Shown piece by piece: positions 32,531 through 42,647 of a stretch of 64,000 nt of DNA. Position 1 is the first letter of the stretch; each line of letters opens with the position of its first letter. The notes beneath the pieces were generated by a model, which saw only the letters and a list, made by a program, of their open reading frames with translations, ran no database searches and was not told the origin of the DNA. Origin of the DNA: Craterostigma plantagineum (lineage: Eukaryota; Streptophyta; Magnoliopsida; Lamiales; Linderniaceae). The stretch lies in NCBI GenBank assembly GCA_027422505.1, contig JAPQWV010000337.1, positions 1 to 64,000 on the forward strand, in the 5' to 3' direction. The position numbers and the translations under genes were made by a program.

Positions 32531-33007
32531 GACAGTGTTTTGGTCAAATTTGATCCAAATCAAATCCAATTTCGTTCCTTGTTCTTTTGTTATGATTTGT
32601 GGGACAATATCTAGTCATTAGATGATAAAGTAACAAGAGAATCAAACAAAAATGATTCATGTAGGACATGATCTCATTTAAACAAATCTAAAGTATATTT
32701 CATGATTTAAAACTTGATTTTACATTATGAGACTTGTGATTTTCGTCCATAATGAATTCCAAGCTATTTCTCACACTATCTAAGAGATTTTAGAGAGAAG
32801 TGAGAGCATTTAGGGTGATCTTTGAGAAATCCCTAAGTGTTTGTGAGTTTTAGAAATCATACACATACATATACATCTCTACACAACACTCCACACCATC
32901 TCTAGCCATCCTTGGGGTGGTGTTGGTTTGTGGCACGTCACGGGGTCGGCGTGACTCTCTTCGACACAGTTCGTGAGATACGGGAGCTAAGGATCTTCGC
33001 TACAAGG

Positions 33008-33009
33008 GT
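33008..33009 (+). promoter_or_regulatory. Putative 5' splice site in U5 of I
   Basis: CTACAAGG/GTAAGAT. The related LTR fragment at 57398 has the even better GAGG/GTAAGT. Together with the TTTATTTTCTGCAG at 34571-34584 it would define a 1.58-kb leader intron containing the PBS. Not proven. Confidence 0.35.
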
Positions 33010-33152
33010 AAGATCCTCATACTATACGTGTCTATGTGCGTTTTCTTTATTTAACCGAGTATCCTGGGGAAACCGTAAGGGGAACCTGGGAAAAATTTTA
33101 AATTCTGCTGCGTCCGGGGCAAGGCCTCGGGTCACCCGGGGTTTCCCAACAG

Positions 33153-33164
33153 TGGTATCAGAGC
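33153..33164 (+). other. PBS of I (Met-tRNA type)
   Basis: TGGTATCAGAGC one base after the 5' LTR. Confidence 0.92.
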
Positions 33165-34566
33165 CATAGGCTCGGTTCTAAGAAACGACATAAACGAGTC
33201 CGAAACAAACTCGGTTGTGCAAGTCACTAAGTTGCTCAAGCGTCAAAGCATGAGTTGTACTTAGTTCGAGTTTGTAAACCGAGCGCTCGCTTGGTCGGAG
33301 GTCGCTTAGTTGCGTGCCTTCCGACGTAGCGTGGCAACGTGGAGAGAAAACCCTAGTGGGAGTCTCGTCGCAGTTCGTAACTTGTGGGTCCGTAAGTCTA
33401 GGACTAGCCCAAATTTCGTTTTGGTTTCTTTGAGCGTTTTGTTGTCGTGAACGTGTTTATGTTGTATGTATATCTATGTATGACACGTATTAAGACGTCG
33501 GCGTGGACTTAGGCTCTATTTCCGGGTGATATGTTAAGGGTGACAAGGTCCCCCCCGGTTTGTAATTTATTCGTTAATATACGGGTTGTTTGGGACAGCT
33601 GATCCCCCCGTCTTGTACCTTATTAATTTCTAGAAAATTAGTTTAGCACGATGGCTGTATGAGGATGAGAAGGAATCATGAGATGGCCGTTCGAAGCCTT
33701 GGAGGTCGTTCGAGAACACGGTTTGAAGCCGACGGCGTAGAGATGTGTTTTTATATCAATATAAATGTAGTAGAGTAGAAATAGTCCACGCAGACGGTCT
33801 TATAAGCAAACTAGGTTTACTGCAATTACGTGCATGTTTGTTTGACGTTACGTGCGTGTATTTAAGTGCTTTTGTGTGTGAGACGTATTCTCCCGGTTGG
33901 ACAAAATACTAAGTGGGTAAAGGACTGGGTCCTGTCTTCTATCAAGCTCGAAACCATTGCGCTTGGGTGTATGTGCGGTTTGTTCCGAGTTATCGGCGCC
34001 AATCATCTCGCTCTTGTCGTAGTTGGCTCGGGTGCGTTAAGACAATAAAGTCAAGCTCGTTATTGAAACGACTTGGGTGTATGTGCGGTTTGTTCCGAGT
34101 TATTGGCGCCAAACATTTCGCTCTCGTTGTTGATATTTCGGGTGACTGTCTAAACGCCGCTCTCCGAAACATATTCACGTCCTATAAAGAGTTATCCTAC
34201 GGGCGGAATTTCTAAATGTTAGGATTGAGCCAGACGTTGATAGGTTACACTTAGACGGTTATTTCCCAATTACTCCTGTTCCTGACCGGAGACAAAGTAG
34301 TTGAAATACTCATGAGATGGATTCATGTTGGACACGGGTACGTCTATGGGTTCGTGTGGGACACGGCGCCGTCCGAGTAATGGGCCGACAAACTGTTAGG
34401 TTGAGGTTCATTTCTGCGGAGCGGGGAAATCAACTCCACTATGAAACTATCAACGAGGTTTCCGAAATCTCTATCGGGAGAATGAGATTTTGAGAAAAAT
34501 AGTGGGAGCAAGCCAAATTGTTAAAGTCCTTAATTGTGCTTGTAGAATAATACGTTGACCCCTTCA
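33165..34566 (+). other. Leader of I, no gene
   Basis: 1.4 kb without a convincing ORF. An internal repeat, 'cttgggtgtatgtgcggtttg', occurs at about 33963 and 34071. Blocks near 34430-34510 are shared with the J leader (62890-62975, minus strand). Confidence 0.6.
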
Positions 34567-34569
34567 ATG

Positions 34570-34584
34570 CTTTATTTTCTGCAG
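34570..34584 (+). promoter_or_regulatory. Putative 3' splice site before I gag
   Basis: CTTTATTTTCTGCAG. The same 15 bases precede gag of the otherwise diverged J (62820-62834, minus strand). Confidence 0.4.
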
Positions 34585-34585
34585 A

Positions 34586-35206
34586 TTGTTTTCTTTCTTG
34601 TTTGTATACAAAATAACGTCACCATTCAATTTACTGATCACGCACAATCGTTTGGAGGGTCCAAACCTTGCGGACTGGCTCCGTAACTTGAGGATAGTCC
34701 TCACTCTGGAACGCCTAGAGTATGTCCTTGAGGGACCAATACCACTCGAACCCCAAGAGGGCACGAGTGATGCTGACAGGGAATATTATGCGAAATGGAT
34801 GGCTGATAGTGCCCGTGTCAAGGCTTATATGTTAGCTGGGATGAATAATGATCTACAGCGCCAGCATGAGGGTATGCAAATGCGCGAGATATTGATCCAT
34901 CTGAAGGAGTTGTACGGTGAGCAGTCGAGATCGTCTCGATATCGTGCTGCCGACAATCTCTTTCATACTAAGATGACTGAGGGCGCAGATGTCGCAGCAA
35001 ATGTGCGTAAGCTTATTGGGTACATCGACGAACTTAGCTCGCTCGGTTGTCCCATTCACAACGAGCTTCAGATTGACCTGATCCTTCAGTCACTCCCAGC
35101 TTCATTTGCTCAGTTTATTATAAACTATAATCTGAGTGATAGGCGATTTTCGCTTCCTGAACTCATGAACACGTTGGTTCAGACTCAGCGTGAGCTAAGG
35201 AAATGA
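34586..35206 (+). CDS. I gag (UBN2-type copia gag), start uncertain
   Basis: Reads NRLEGPNLADWLRNLRIVL, the typical copia gag opening, then AKWMADSARVKAYMLAGM..DLQ, LKELYGEQSRSSRYRAADNLFHTKM, and LILQSLPASFAQFIINYNL, the body of the UBN2/gag fold. No ATG lies between the upstream frame stop and the conserved start, so the true start codon is lost, non-AUG, or supplied by splicing. The frame ends at TGA 35204-35206 (LRK*KEKEVALVA), yet the sequence beyond continues in the same frame into the zinc knuckle. J has sense codons here, so this is either a point mutation or a readthrough site between gag and pol. Confidence 0.85.
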   Translation: MFSFLFVYKITSPFNLLITHNRLEGPNLADWLRNLRIVLTLERLEYVLEGPIPLEPQEGTSDADREYYAKWMADSARVKAYMLAGMNNDLQRQHEGMQMREILIHLKELYGEQSRSSRYRAADNLFHTKMTEGADVAANVRKLIGYIDELSSLGCPIHNELQIDLILQSLPASFAQFIINYNLSDRRFSLPELMNTLVQTQRELRK

Positions 35207-38200
35207 AAGGAAAAAGAGGTTGCGCTTGTTGCGACTATAAGGTCTAAAAGATCTAAGTCAAACAAGCCCAAGCCCAAGCCTAATAAGCCAAAAGGAGGGA
35301 TTAAGAAAAAGGGCAAGGAAAAAATGAACGTGCCTAAAGTTCCGAAGGCAACTGATAGGTGCCTTCACTGCCAAGAGCTGGGTCATTGGAAAAGGGACTG
35401 TCCCAAGCTTCGAGCTTCTAGGGCATCAGGTAAAGTTTTAGAAACTTATTGTTCATTTACTGTATTTTCCACTTCGTGGATTCTTGACTCAGGAGCTAGT
35501 GCTCACATTTGTGTTTTGAACCAGGGTCTGGAACGAAGTAGGAAGCTGGCGGAACGAGAAGTCTTGATCAACGTTGGTAGGGGACATAGTGTACCTGCTA
35601 GTCATGTTGGATCGAAGACTCTTGTATTAAGTTCCGGACATGTATTATTTTTATCCGATGTACTTGTATTGCCCAAGGGGCTGAAAAATATTATTTCTAT
35701 TCCTGCTTTGAGTAAGAATGGTTATGAATTTCGGTTCAATAATAATATTTGTGATATTTATTTTGGAAATAAATGCGTCGGAAATGCAACGTTAATAAAT
35801 GGTTTATATTACGTTAACGTCCAGGAACATGCGAATGTAGTTACCGACAAACGTAATTTAGAGTTAAATAAAAAATATTTGTGGCATCTTAGACTTGGTC
35901 ATGCCGGAGTTCGAAAGATTCAAGAGTTGGAGAAACACGGCATTATTAAGCCTACGGAATCAGATTCCTATCCAACGTGCGAGTCTTGTATCCTCGGCAA
36001 AATGACTAAGTCTCCTTTTACAGGGACTTTTCAAAGAGCCACTAATCTTTTGGATTTGATCCATACAGACGTTTGTGGACCGTTTAGTGTAGCGGCCCGA
36101 GGTAATTTCCATTATTTCGTGACTTTCACAGATGATCACTCTCGCTACGGCTTGGTGTATCTGTTGAAGCACAAGTCTGAAACGCTTGAAAAGTACAAGG
36201 AATTCAAGACTCTAGTGGAAAATCAAACTGGGAGACAAATTAGAGTCGTACGATCAGATCGTGGCGGCGAGTATATGAGTCTCGAGTTTGACGATTTCTT
36301 GAAAGAAAATGGAATTATTTCGCAGTTTACACCGCCCGGGGCACCACAACTGAATGGTGTTGCCGAACGCAGAAATCGGACATTATTAGATAAAGTTCGA
36401 TCTATGCTAAGCTATACAGATCTTCCCATATCGTTATGGGGATATGCTTTGCAAACTGCAATTTATGTTTTGAACAGAACTCCTTCGAAGTCTGTAGATA
36501 GGGTACCTTACGAAATTTGGAATGGTAAGAAGCCCAGCTTGAATCACTTAAGGGTTTGGGGATGCCCCGCCTTTGTGAAAAAGCTATTAGCAGACAAACT
36601 CGAATCTAGGTCCATGAAAGGACGTTTCGTCGGATATCCCGATGATAGCATGGGATATTATTTTTACTTCCATGATGATCAAAGGATCGTCGTAGCTATT
36701 CACGCTCATTTTCTCGAGGAACAGTTCGTTCGAGAAGGTGGAGCTGGCAGAGAAGTGACTCTTGGAGAGTTAGATGAAACGCTTCCAGAGACTTCAGTGC
36801 CTGAGGGCACAGATGAGCAGTCCGAGATGCTCCCAGAATTGCGCAGGTCGGGTAGAATATCTCGCATGCCTGAGAGATATGGTATGGTACATGTCGAGCA
36901 CGGGGTTGCTGCGACTGAAGGGATCGTTGGTGACGACCCTGCTACCTTTGACCAAGCAATGATGGATGTCGACTCTAAGAAATGGGTCGAAGCTATGAAA
37001 GCAGAGATGGACTCGATGCATACCAACCAAGTATGGACTCTAGTAGATCTGCCCGAAGGTTTTAGACCTATAGGGTGTAAATGGATCTACAAGAGAAAGA
37101 TTGGATCTGATGGGCAGGTTGAAACCAACAAAGCTAGGCTAGTAGCGAAAGGGTATAATCAAAAAGAGGGCATCGATTATGAGGAAACCTTTTCACCTGT
37201 TGCAATGATTAAGTCTATCCGTATTCTGCTTGCTATAGCAGCATACTATGATTACGAGATCTGGCAGATGGATGTGGAAACCGCTTTCCTAAATGGATTC
37301 CTCCAGGAGGAAATCTATATGGAGCAGCCCAAGGGTTTTACATCGCAAGCAGATGTTCACAAAGTGTGCAAGCTTAACAGGTCTATTTATGGACTTAAGC
37401 AAGCGTCTAGGAGCTGGAATCTTCGATTTGATGAAGTAGTTAGGAACTACGGATTCTTAAAGAATGAAGATGAGCCTTGCGTTTACAAGAAGGCCAGTGG
37501 GAGTAAGATATCGTTTCTCGTATTGTACGTGGATGACATCCTTTTGATGGGAAATGATATCGGAATGCTCTCGGAGGTGAAAGCTTGGCTTTCGACCGAG
37601 TTCTCCATGAAAGACCTGGGAGAAGCAACATATATTCTTGGAATCCGGCTTTTTAGAGATCGAGCGAATCGAATGATAGGTTTATCTCAGACCCTTTACT
37701 TAGAAAAGATCCTGAAACGGTTTCGTATGGATGAATCTAAGAAAGGGTTCTTGCCAATGCGACATGGGGTTCATCTCTCGAAATCCATGTGTCCTCAAAG
37801 TGAGGAAGCAAGGAAGGAAATGAGTGAAATCCCTTATGCGTCAGCAATAGGTAGCCTAATGTATGCGATGCTATGTACGCGACCTGACATAGCGTATGCT
37901 TTGAGCATAGTAAGTCGGTACCAGTCGAATCCTGGTAAGGAACATTGGAATGCAGTAAAGAATATCTTTAAGTACCTTAGACGGACTAAAGATATGGTAC
38001 TGATTTATGGAAACAGTGAATTAGAGGTAGACGGTTATACCGATTCGGATTTCCAGTCAGACGTGGATGACCGAAAATCCACTTCTGGTTTCGTCTATAC
38101 GCTCAATGGTGGAGCAGTGTCTTGGAAAAGTTCTAAGCAAAGCACTACTGCCGATTCCACCACTGAGGCGGAGTATATTGCAGCCTCCGAGGCAGCAAAG

Positions 38201-38290
38201 GAAGGTGTTTGGATGAGGAAGTTCTTAGAAGAACTCCAAGTTGTTCCAGGCATAGTGGACCGCCCGCTTGCGACAATAGTGGGGCAGTAG
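35207..38290 (+). CDS. I pol: zinc knuckle, protease, integrase, RT, RNase H
   Basis: In frame with gag. Counting from the ATG at 35324: zinc knuckle C13-X2-C16-X4-H21-X4-C26 (CLHCQELGHWKRDC), protease D55-S-G-A, GAG-pre-integrase (LWHLRLGHAG..CESCILGKM) near 190-230, integrase catalytic D249, D312 and E348, the copia RT block QMDVETAFLNGF near 650, active site Y735-V-D-D, and RNase H with DSDFQSDVDDRKSTSGF and STTEAEYIAASEAAKE. The order integrase before RT is diagnostic of Ty1/copia. All catalytic residues are present. The frame is lost near 38260 and ends in a false tail at 38290; the true C-terminus continues in another frame. Confidence 0.93.
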   Translation, partial: KEKEVALVATIRSKRSKSNKPKPKPNKPKGGIKKKGKEKMNVPKVPKATDRCLHCQELGHWKRDCPKLRASRASGKVLETYCSFTVFSTSWILDSGASAHICVLNQGLERSRKLAEREVLINVGRGHSVPASHVGSKTLVLSSGHVLFLSDVLVLPKGLKNIISIPALSKNGYEFRFNNNICDIYFGNKCVGNATLINGLYYVNVQEHANVVTDKRNLELNKKYLWHLRLGHAGVRKIQELEKHGIIKPTESDSYPTCESCILGKMTKSPFTGTFQRATNLLDLIHTDVCGPFSVAARGNFHYFVTFTDDHSRYGLVYLLKHKSETLEKYKEFKTLVENQTGRQIRVVRSDRGGEYMSLEFDDFLKENGIISQFTPPGAPQLNGVAERRNRTLLDKVRSMLSYTDLPISLWGYALQTAIYVLNRTPSKSVDRVPYEIWNGKKPSLNHLRVWGCPAFVKKLLADKLESRSMKGRFVGYPDDSMGYYFYFHDDQRIVVAIHAHFLEEQFVREGGAGREVTLGELDETLPETSVPEGTDEQSEMLPELRRSGRISRMPERYGMVHVEHGVAATEGIVGDDPATFDQAMMDVDSKKWVEAMKAEMDSMHTNQVWTLVDLPEGFRPIGCKWIYKRKIGSDGQVETNKARLVAKGYNQKEGIDYEETFSPVAMIKSIRILLAIAAYYDYEIWQMDVETAFLNGFLQEEIYMEQPKGFTSQADVHKVCKLNRSIYGLKQASRSWNLRFDEVVRNYGFLKNEDEPCVYKKASGSKISFLVLYVDDILLMGNDIGMLSEVKAWLSTEFSMKDLGEATYILGIRLFRDRANRMIGLSQTLYLEKILKRFRMDESKKGFLPMRHGVHLSKSMCPQSEEARKEMSEIPYASAIGSLMYAMLCTRPDIAYALSIVSRYQSNPGKEHWNAVKNIFKYLRRTKDMVLIYGNSELEVDGYTDSDFQSDVDDRKSTSGFVYTLNGGAVSWKSSKQSTTADSTTEAEYIAASEAAKEGVWMRKFLEELQVVPGIVDRPLATIVGQ

Positions 38291-38505
38291 CACAAGCCAA
38301 GGAACCTAGGTCTCACTCAAAGTCAAAACACATAGAAAGAAAGTACCACGTGCTGCGTGGGTTCGTTGAGAATGGCTACATAGCTGTGCAGAAAATAGCC
38401 ACCGCGGATAACGTGGCTGACCCGTTCACCAAGCCTCTCTCACAGGCAGTGCTTGATCGACACCTCCATAAAATGGGGTTACGATATCATAGCGCATGGC
38501 ATTGA
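38263..38505 (+). pseudogene. I pol, frameshifted RNase H C-terminus
   Basis: Reads CDNSGAVAQAKEPRSHSKSKH, VADPFTKPLSQAVLDRHL and GLRYHSAWH, the normal copia RNase H end, in a frame different from the preceding pol. A small indel near 38250-38270 caused the break. Terminates TGA at 38503-38505, five bases before the PPT. Confidence 0.88.
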
Positions 38506-38509
38506 GTGC

Positions 38510-38520
38510 AAGTGGGAGAT
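38510..38520 (+). other. Polypurine tract of I
   Basis: AAGTGGGAGAT next to the 3' LTR; the same eleven bases are the PPT of J (58909-58919, minus strand). Confidence 0.9.
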
Positions 38521-40784
38521 TGTTGGGGATGTGCCCTCGGAATGCCATTCGAGGATGTAATGAATAGGGCATGTATTTAATAATCGATGTATTATTCATT
38601 ATGTATTTGAATAATGTATTCTTATACGTATTAAGGGAATTTATACTTTATTATTTATTCTTTAAAAGGCATATTATTTATTTACCTATAAAGTCTTACT
38701 AGGCATCCGGTGAGACGGTAAATAAATAAATCCCATATATCGTGAGTTTAGTCACCGATTCTCATGGGATGAGAGAGGGGCACCGATGAGCTATTATTCT
38801 CCGATATTAAATTAGTCCATAAGTCTTAGACCTTAGTAGGGTGACTGAGCGTCAATTACGACTTATTTGTTAACGACTCTTATATGGTTGTGCCAATCAT
38901 TTGCTTGGGAAGCGGGAGGTCGTAACATTGGTATAAGTTGAATCAGGGGATTAACTTGTACTTGGACACGACTCGCAATCGACGATCACATGGGCCTTAT
39001 TGTTACTCTGGGTAGCGTCAATGATCGATCGATTGACTATAGTAGTGTGCGTGGACCTTAGACCGAAGGGTTTTTGACGGAGTTGACTTTGGGGTCTTGA
39101 CAAGTCACTAGTTTGCTAGGCCCACCTTGTTCGGGGACGAACATGGGTCGGCGGCGACATGCGGTCTTGACAACAAAGGGTAACTGCCGTGCTTAGACTA
39201 ACGTTAGGGATTCACTATCTCGTTAGTAACTGAGATATATGTCCTATGCATATTCGGGGACGGGAAATTACGAAGTCTTCGGCCGAAGCTATAAACTGAC
39301 TTACGTGGGACGTAAGGGCAGTTTAGTAATTTCGCCAGTCACGAGTTAGTCATAGAGTCGAGTCTAGTGAGTTTGACGTAACCATGACTCTCACTCGATC
39401 GGGACATTTGTGAAGGGTCTATACGTACGACAATAATCTATAGTCGGTTCGTAGATCGAAGATCGTACTCAACACGGGATCTATTTGGTACCGCGGGATT
39501 GGCTTGGCGTTTACCAAATTCTTGGATTCCTCCCTTGCCGGGTTGAGACGAACCAAGAGAGTCGGGCTTAAAAATGATCACTGTGATAGTGCCTAACGAA
39601 TATGAGATGTAAATGTTTTAACGATCTTAGAGACGTTAATAAAAATGTTAAATATATGTTTTAGAAACTATATTTACATGGACGGAAATTTATGGAACGG
39701 AAAAAGGTGAAGAATGAAGCCTAAATAGGGTTCACAATGACAAGCAAGGCTTGTCACGATCATGAAGTCCCTCTGCAAAGTAGCAGTAGCTTCAAAAATT
39801 CATATCTCACAATCTAGACCTCGGATTGAGAATCCCTTTGGTCAAATCAAGATTGGTGAGTCTTTTAACTATGGTTAAAATTTCAGATCAATCGGACATC
39901 GTTTACCCCTCGATCGGATCGAAATACGAAACTGCCACAAAGCTGTCATGGCTGTCACGGCAGTGACAGCCTTGCACGTGGCCGTGACGACCGGCAGTAG
40001 CGAGCCAAAATGGTGCCCGACAGTGTCACGGCCGTGACACTTCATGCCCAGGCCGTGACAGCCTCCAGAAGATGGTCACGGCCGTGACTTAGGCCGTGAC
40101 GAGCGGCAGAACTCATCCAATGATGTGTCACGGCCGTGACAGGTCATGTCAGAGGCCGTGACCGACAGTTTTTTGGTCAAATTTGATCCAAATCAAATCC
40201 AATTTCGTTCCTTGTTCTTTTATTATGATTTGTGGGACAATATCTAGTCATTAGATGATAAAATAACAAGAGAATCAAACAAAAATGAGTCATGTAGGAC
40301 ATGATCTCATTTAAACAAATCTAAAGTATATTTCATGATTTAAAACTTGGTTTTACATTATGAGACTTGTGATTTTCGTCCATAATGAATTCCAAGCTAT
40401 TTCTCACACTATCTAAGAGATTTTAGAGAGAAGTGAGAGCATTTAGGGTGATCTTTGAGAAATCCCTAAGTGTTTGTGAGTTTTAGAAATCATACACATA
40501 CATATACATCTCTACACAACACTCCACACCATCTCTAGCCATCCTTGGGGTGGTGTTGGTTTGTGGCACGTCACGGGGTCGGCGTGACTCTCTTCGACAC
40601 AGTTCGTGAGCTACGGGAGCTAAGGATCTTCGCTACAAGGGTAAGATCCTCATACTATACGTGTCTATGTGCGTTTTCTTTATTTAACCGAGTATCCTGG
40701 GGAAACCGTAAGGGGAACCTGGGAAAAATTTTAAATTCTGCTGCGTCCGGGGCAAGGCCTCGGGTCACCCGGGGTTTCCCAACA
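38521..40784 (+). repeat. 3' LTR of I
   Basis: 2,264 bp, TGTTGGGGATG..CCCAACA, matches 30887-33151. Palindrome array at 39943-40165. Confidence 0.95.
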
Positions 40785-40789
40785 GCTCC

Positions 40790-42547
40790 TGGCACTAGGT
40801 CAATCGTGAATTGAATCTCACGATCTAGCGGAAGTCCGGGTAAGTCTTCAGGGAACACATCGGGAAAGTCTCGTACTACTGGGACTTCTAACTTCGGAAG
40901 TAGCCGTTTTTCGGATGATATCGCGAATATCAGATAAACTTCGCATCCTGTCTTGAGTAAACGATGTGCCTTCATTGCTGAAATCATGGGAATCTTACTA
41001 CGCTTGCTGTTTCCCGTGAATGTGAATGGTTCGGTATCTTCTAGGTTAAAGGTCACTTGCTTACGGTTACAGTCAATAACTGCTCCGTATTTCAATAGCC
41101 AAACCATTCCGAGAATTACTTCGTAATCGTTCATTGGAATGACTATCAGGTCAACGGGTAAGGTTCTATCGTTCACTATTGCCGGGCTATCCCGTAAGAT
41201 TTGGTTGGTTCTCATAGAGGTTCCGTGGGGTATGGTAACATTGTATTCGTAACTAACTAGGTCAGGTGTAACCCCGAGTCTCGCCACGTAGTTAGTAGAT
41301 GCAAATGAATGCGTGGCTCCTGAATCAACTAATATGGATGTTGGGGTCGAATGGATAAGGAGAGTACCTGCCACCACAGACGGATTGTTCTCCGCCTCCT
41401 CGGAAGTCAACGTGTAGACTCTAGCAGGTACCGTAGGTGGCCTAGTTTGAGCAGGGGCTTGACTTCCAGATGCCACTTCCGTGCATGCCTTGGAAAAGTG
41501 GCCTGTCTTGCCACATTTATAACAAGTTGCGTTATGAGAATAGCACACACCCAGATGTCGTCGTGTGCACCTGGGACATGGAGGTATGCTCATTGGAGGT
41601 CTTTCCTGATTAGGGCTGAATGGTTGAGGAGGTCCAGGTCGGTTCTGGAAGTTAGGCCTGACATTCCTAGGGTTAAAGGGTTTCTTCGGGCTACTTCCAC
41701 TCCATTTCGGCCCTTGAACGAACTTCCTTTTTGCTTCATGGGCGCGCATAATTCGGAGTTCGGCTTGCTCTGCCATCAACGCGCGTTCAGCCACCTGAGC
41801 ATAGGTAGCTCCTTGGGATCCGGCCATGTTTACATCTCTGTATAGTTCAGGCTTCAGGCCTTCCAAGAAGCGCTCCACCTTCAATGCATCTGTGCTCACC
41901 ATGTGAGCTGCAAATCGGGACAGTTGCTCAAACTTTCTAATATACTCTGCTACGGTCATCGGGCCCTGGCGTAGATTGATGAATTCATTCATCCTCTGGG
42001 CTTGTACTGGGGCGGTGAAATATTTACTCCTGAAGAGTTCCTTGAGCCGGTCCCACGTCATCGTAATAGGGTCTTCAAAGGCGAGAATAGTATCCCACCA
42101 ATGGCCTGCACTTCCCCTCAGTAGGAAGGCAGCACATAACACCTTTTCATCCTCTGGAATGCGGCTATATTGGAACATGCTTTCCGGAGTTCGAAGCCAA
42201 TCTTCAGCCATCGTAGGGTCGACAGCATCTTCAAAAGTCGGGGGATTTAGTTTGCGAAATCTTTCCCCCACTATTTCAACCCTCTCTGCTTGAGAGAGTC
42301 CACTACTTGGTTGTCCGCACGTGTTGCGCTGCTGAATTAGTTCTTGTATTTGGGTAGACTATTGGCGGACTAGTTCGGTGAGCTGAATAATCGCCGTGTC
42401 GCGATTATCGGTTTGTGTTTCGGGTACCCTCACTTCTCGTTGGGTATACTTTACTAACGCTCCCGCTACCCTCACTTCTCGTTCTACCAATTCTTGTCTT
42501 GATACCCTAATAGTCCCTATGGCCAATAAATCATACACATACAGCAT
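40790..42547 (-). pseudogene. B gag and protease
   Basis: Minus strand. Gag fold (ERFRKLNPPTFEDAVDP..EDWLRTPESMFQYSRIPEDEKVLCAAFLLRGSAG, cited in part), then KYFTAPVQAQRMNEF, zinc knuckle CYKCGKTGHFSKAC, retropepsin [13 protein letters not shown], and the linker up to DLVPGA at the copia I insertion. A nonsense codon TAG at 42359-42361 separates the first 62 codons (DNRDTAIIQLTELVRQ) from the rest. The ATG at 42547 gives an N-terminus unlike C's MGRTRDK; the site equivalent to that ATG now reads TTG, so the original start may be lost. Continues at 30881. Confidence 0.88.
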
Positions 42548-42633
42548 TCATAGAAACATAAAACTTACTAGCAAGGCCGCTTCCGTGCTTTTGAGTGTGT
42601 GTACATGGACAGTCTACAGAACTTGTAACGAAA

Positions 42634-42645
42634 GCTCTGATACCA
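42634..42645 (-). other. PBS of B (Met-tRNA type)
   Basis: Plus strand gctctgatacca, two bases from LTR 2. Confidence 0.92.
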
Positions 42646-42647
42646 CC

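Larger units (their letters stand above)
30887..33151 (+). repeat. 5' LTR of I
   Basis: 2,265 bp. Contains the GTCACGGCCGTGAC palindrome array (32311-32530) and, 144 bp before its end, a splice-donor-like AAGG/GTAAGA. The CA-rich stretch at 32860-32900 probably lies near the transcript start. Confidence 0.95.
30887..40784 (+). mobile_element. Copia element 'I' (complete, 9.9 kb)
   Basis: LTRs 30887-33151 and 38521-40784 (TGTTGGGGATG..CCCAACA). TSD is gcccc (30882-30886) versus gctcc (40785-40789), one base changed. PBS 33153-33164, PPT 38510-38520. The polyprotein has gag, zinc knuckle, protease, integrase, RT and RNase H in copia order. LTRs differ at roughly 25-30 positions of 2,265 by eye. 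Inserted between the protease and RT regions of B, in the opposite orientation. Confidence 0.95.

Noticed and set aside
32912..33169. Small ORF at the end of the I 5' LTR, repeated at 40545
   Set aside because: It spans the LTR end and PBS in the 5' copy and runs into foreign sequence in the 3' copy; not a gene.
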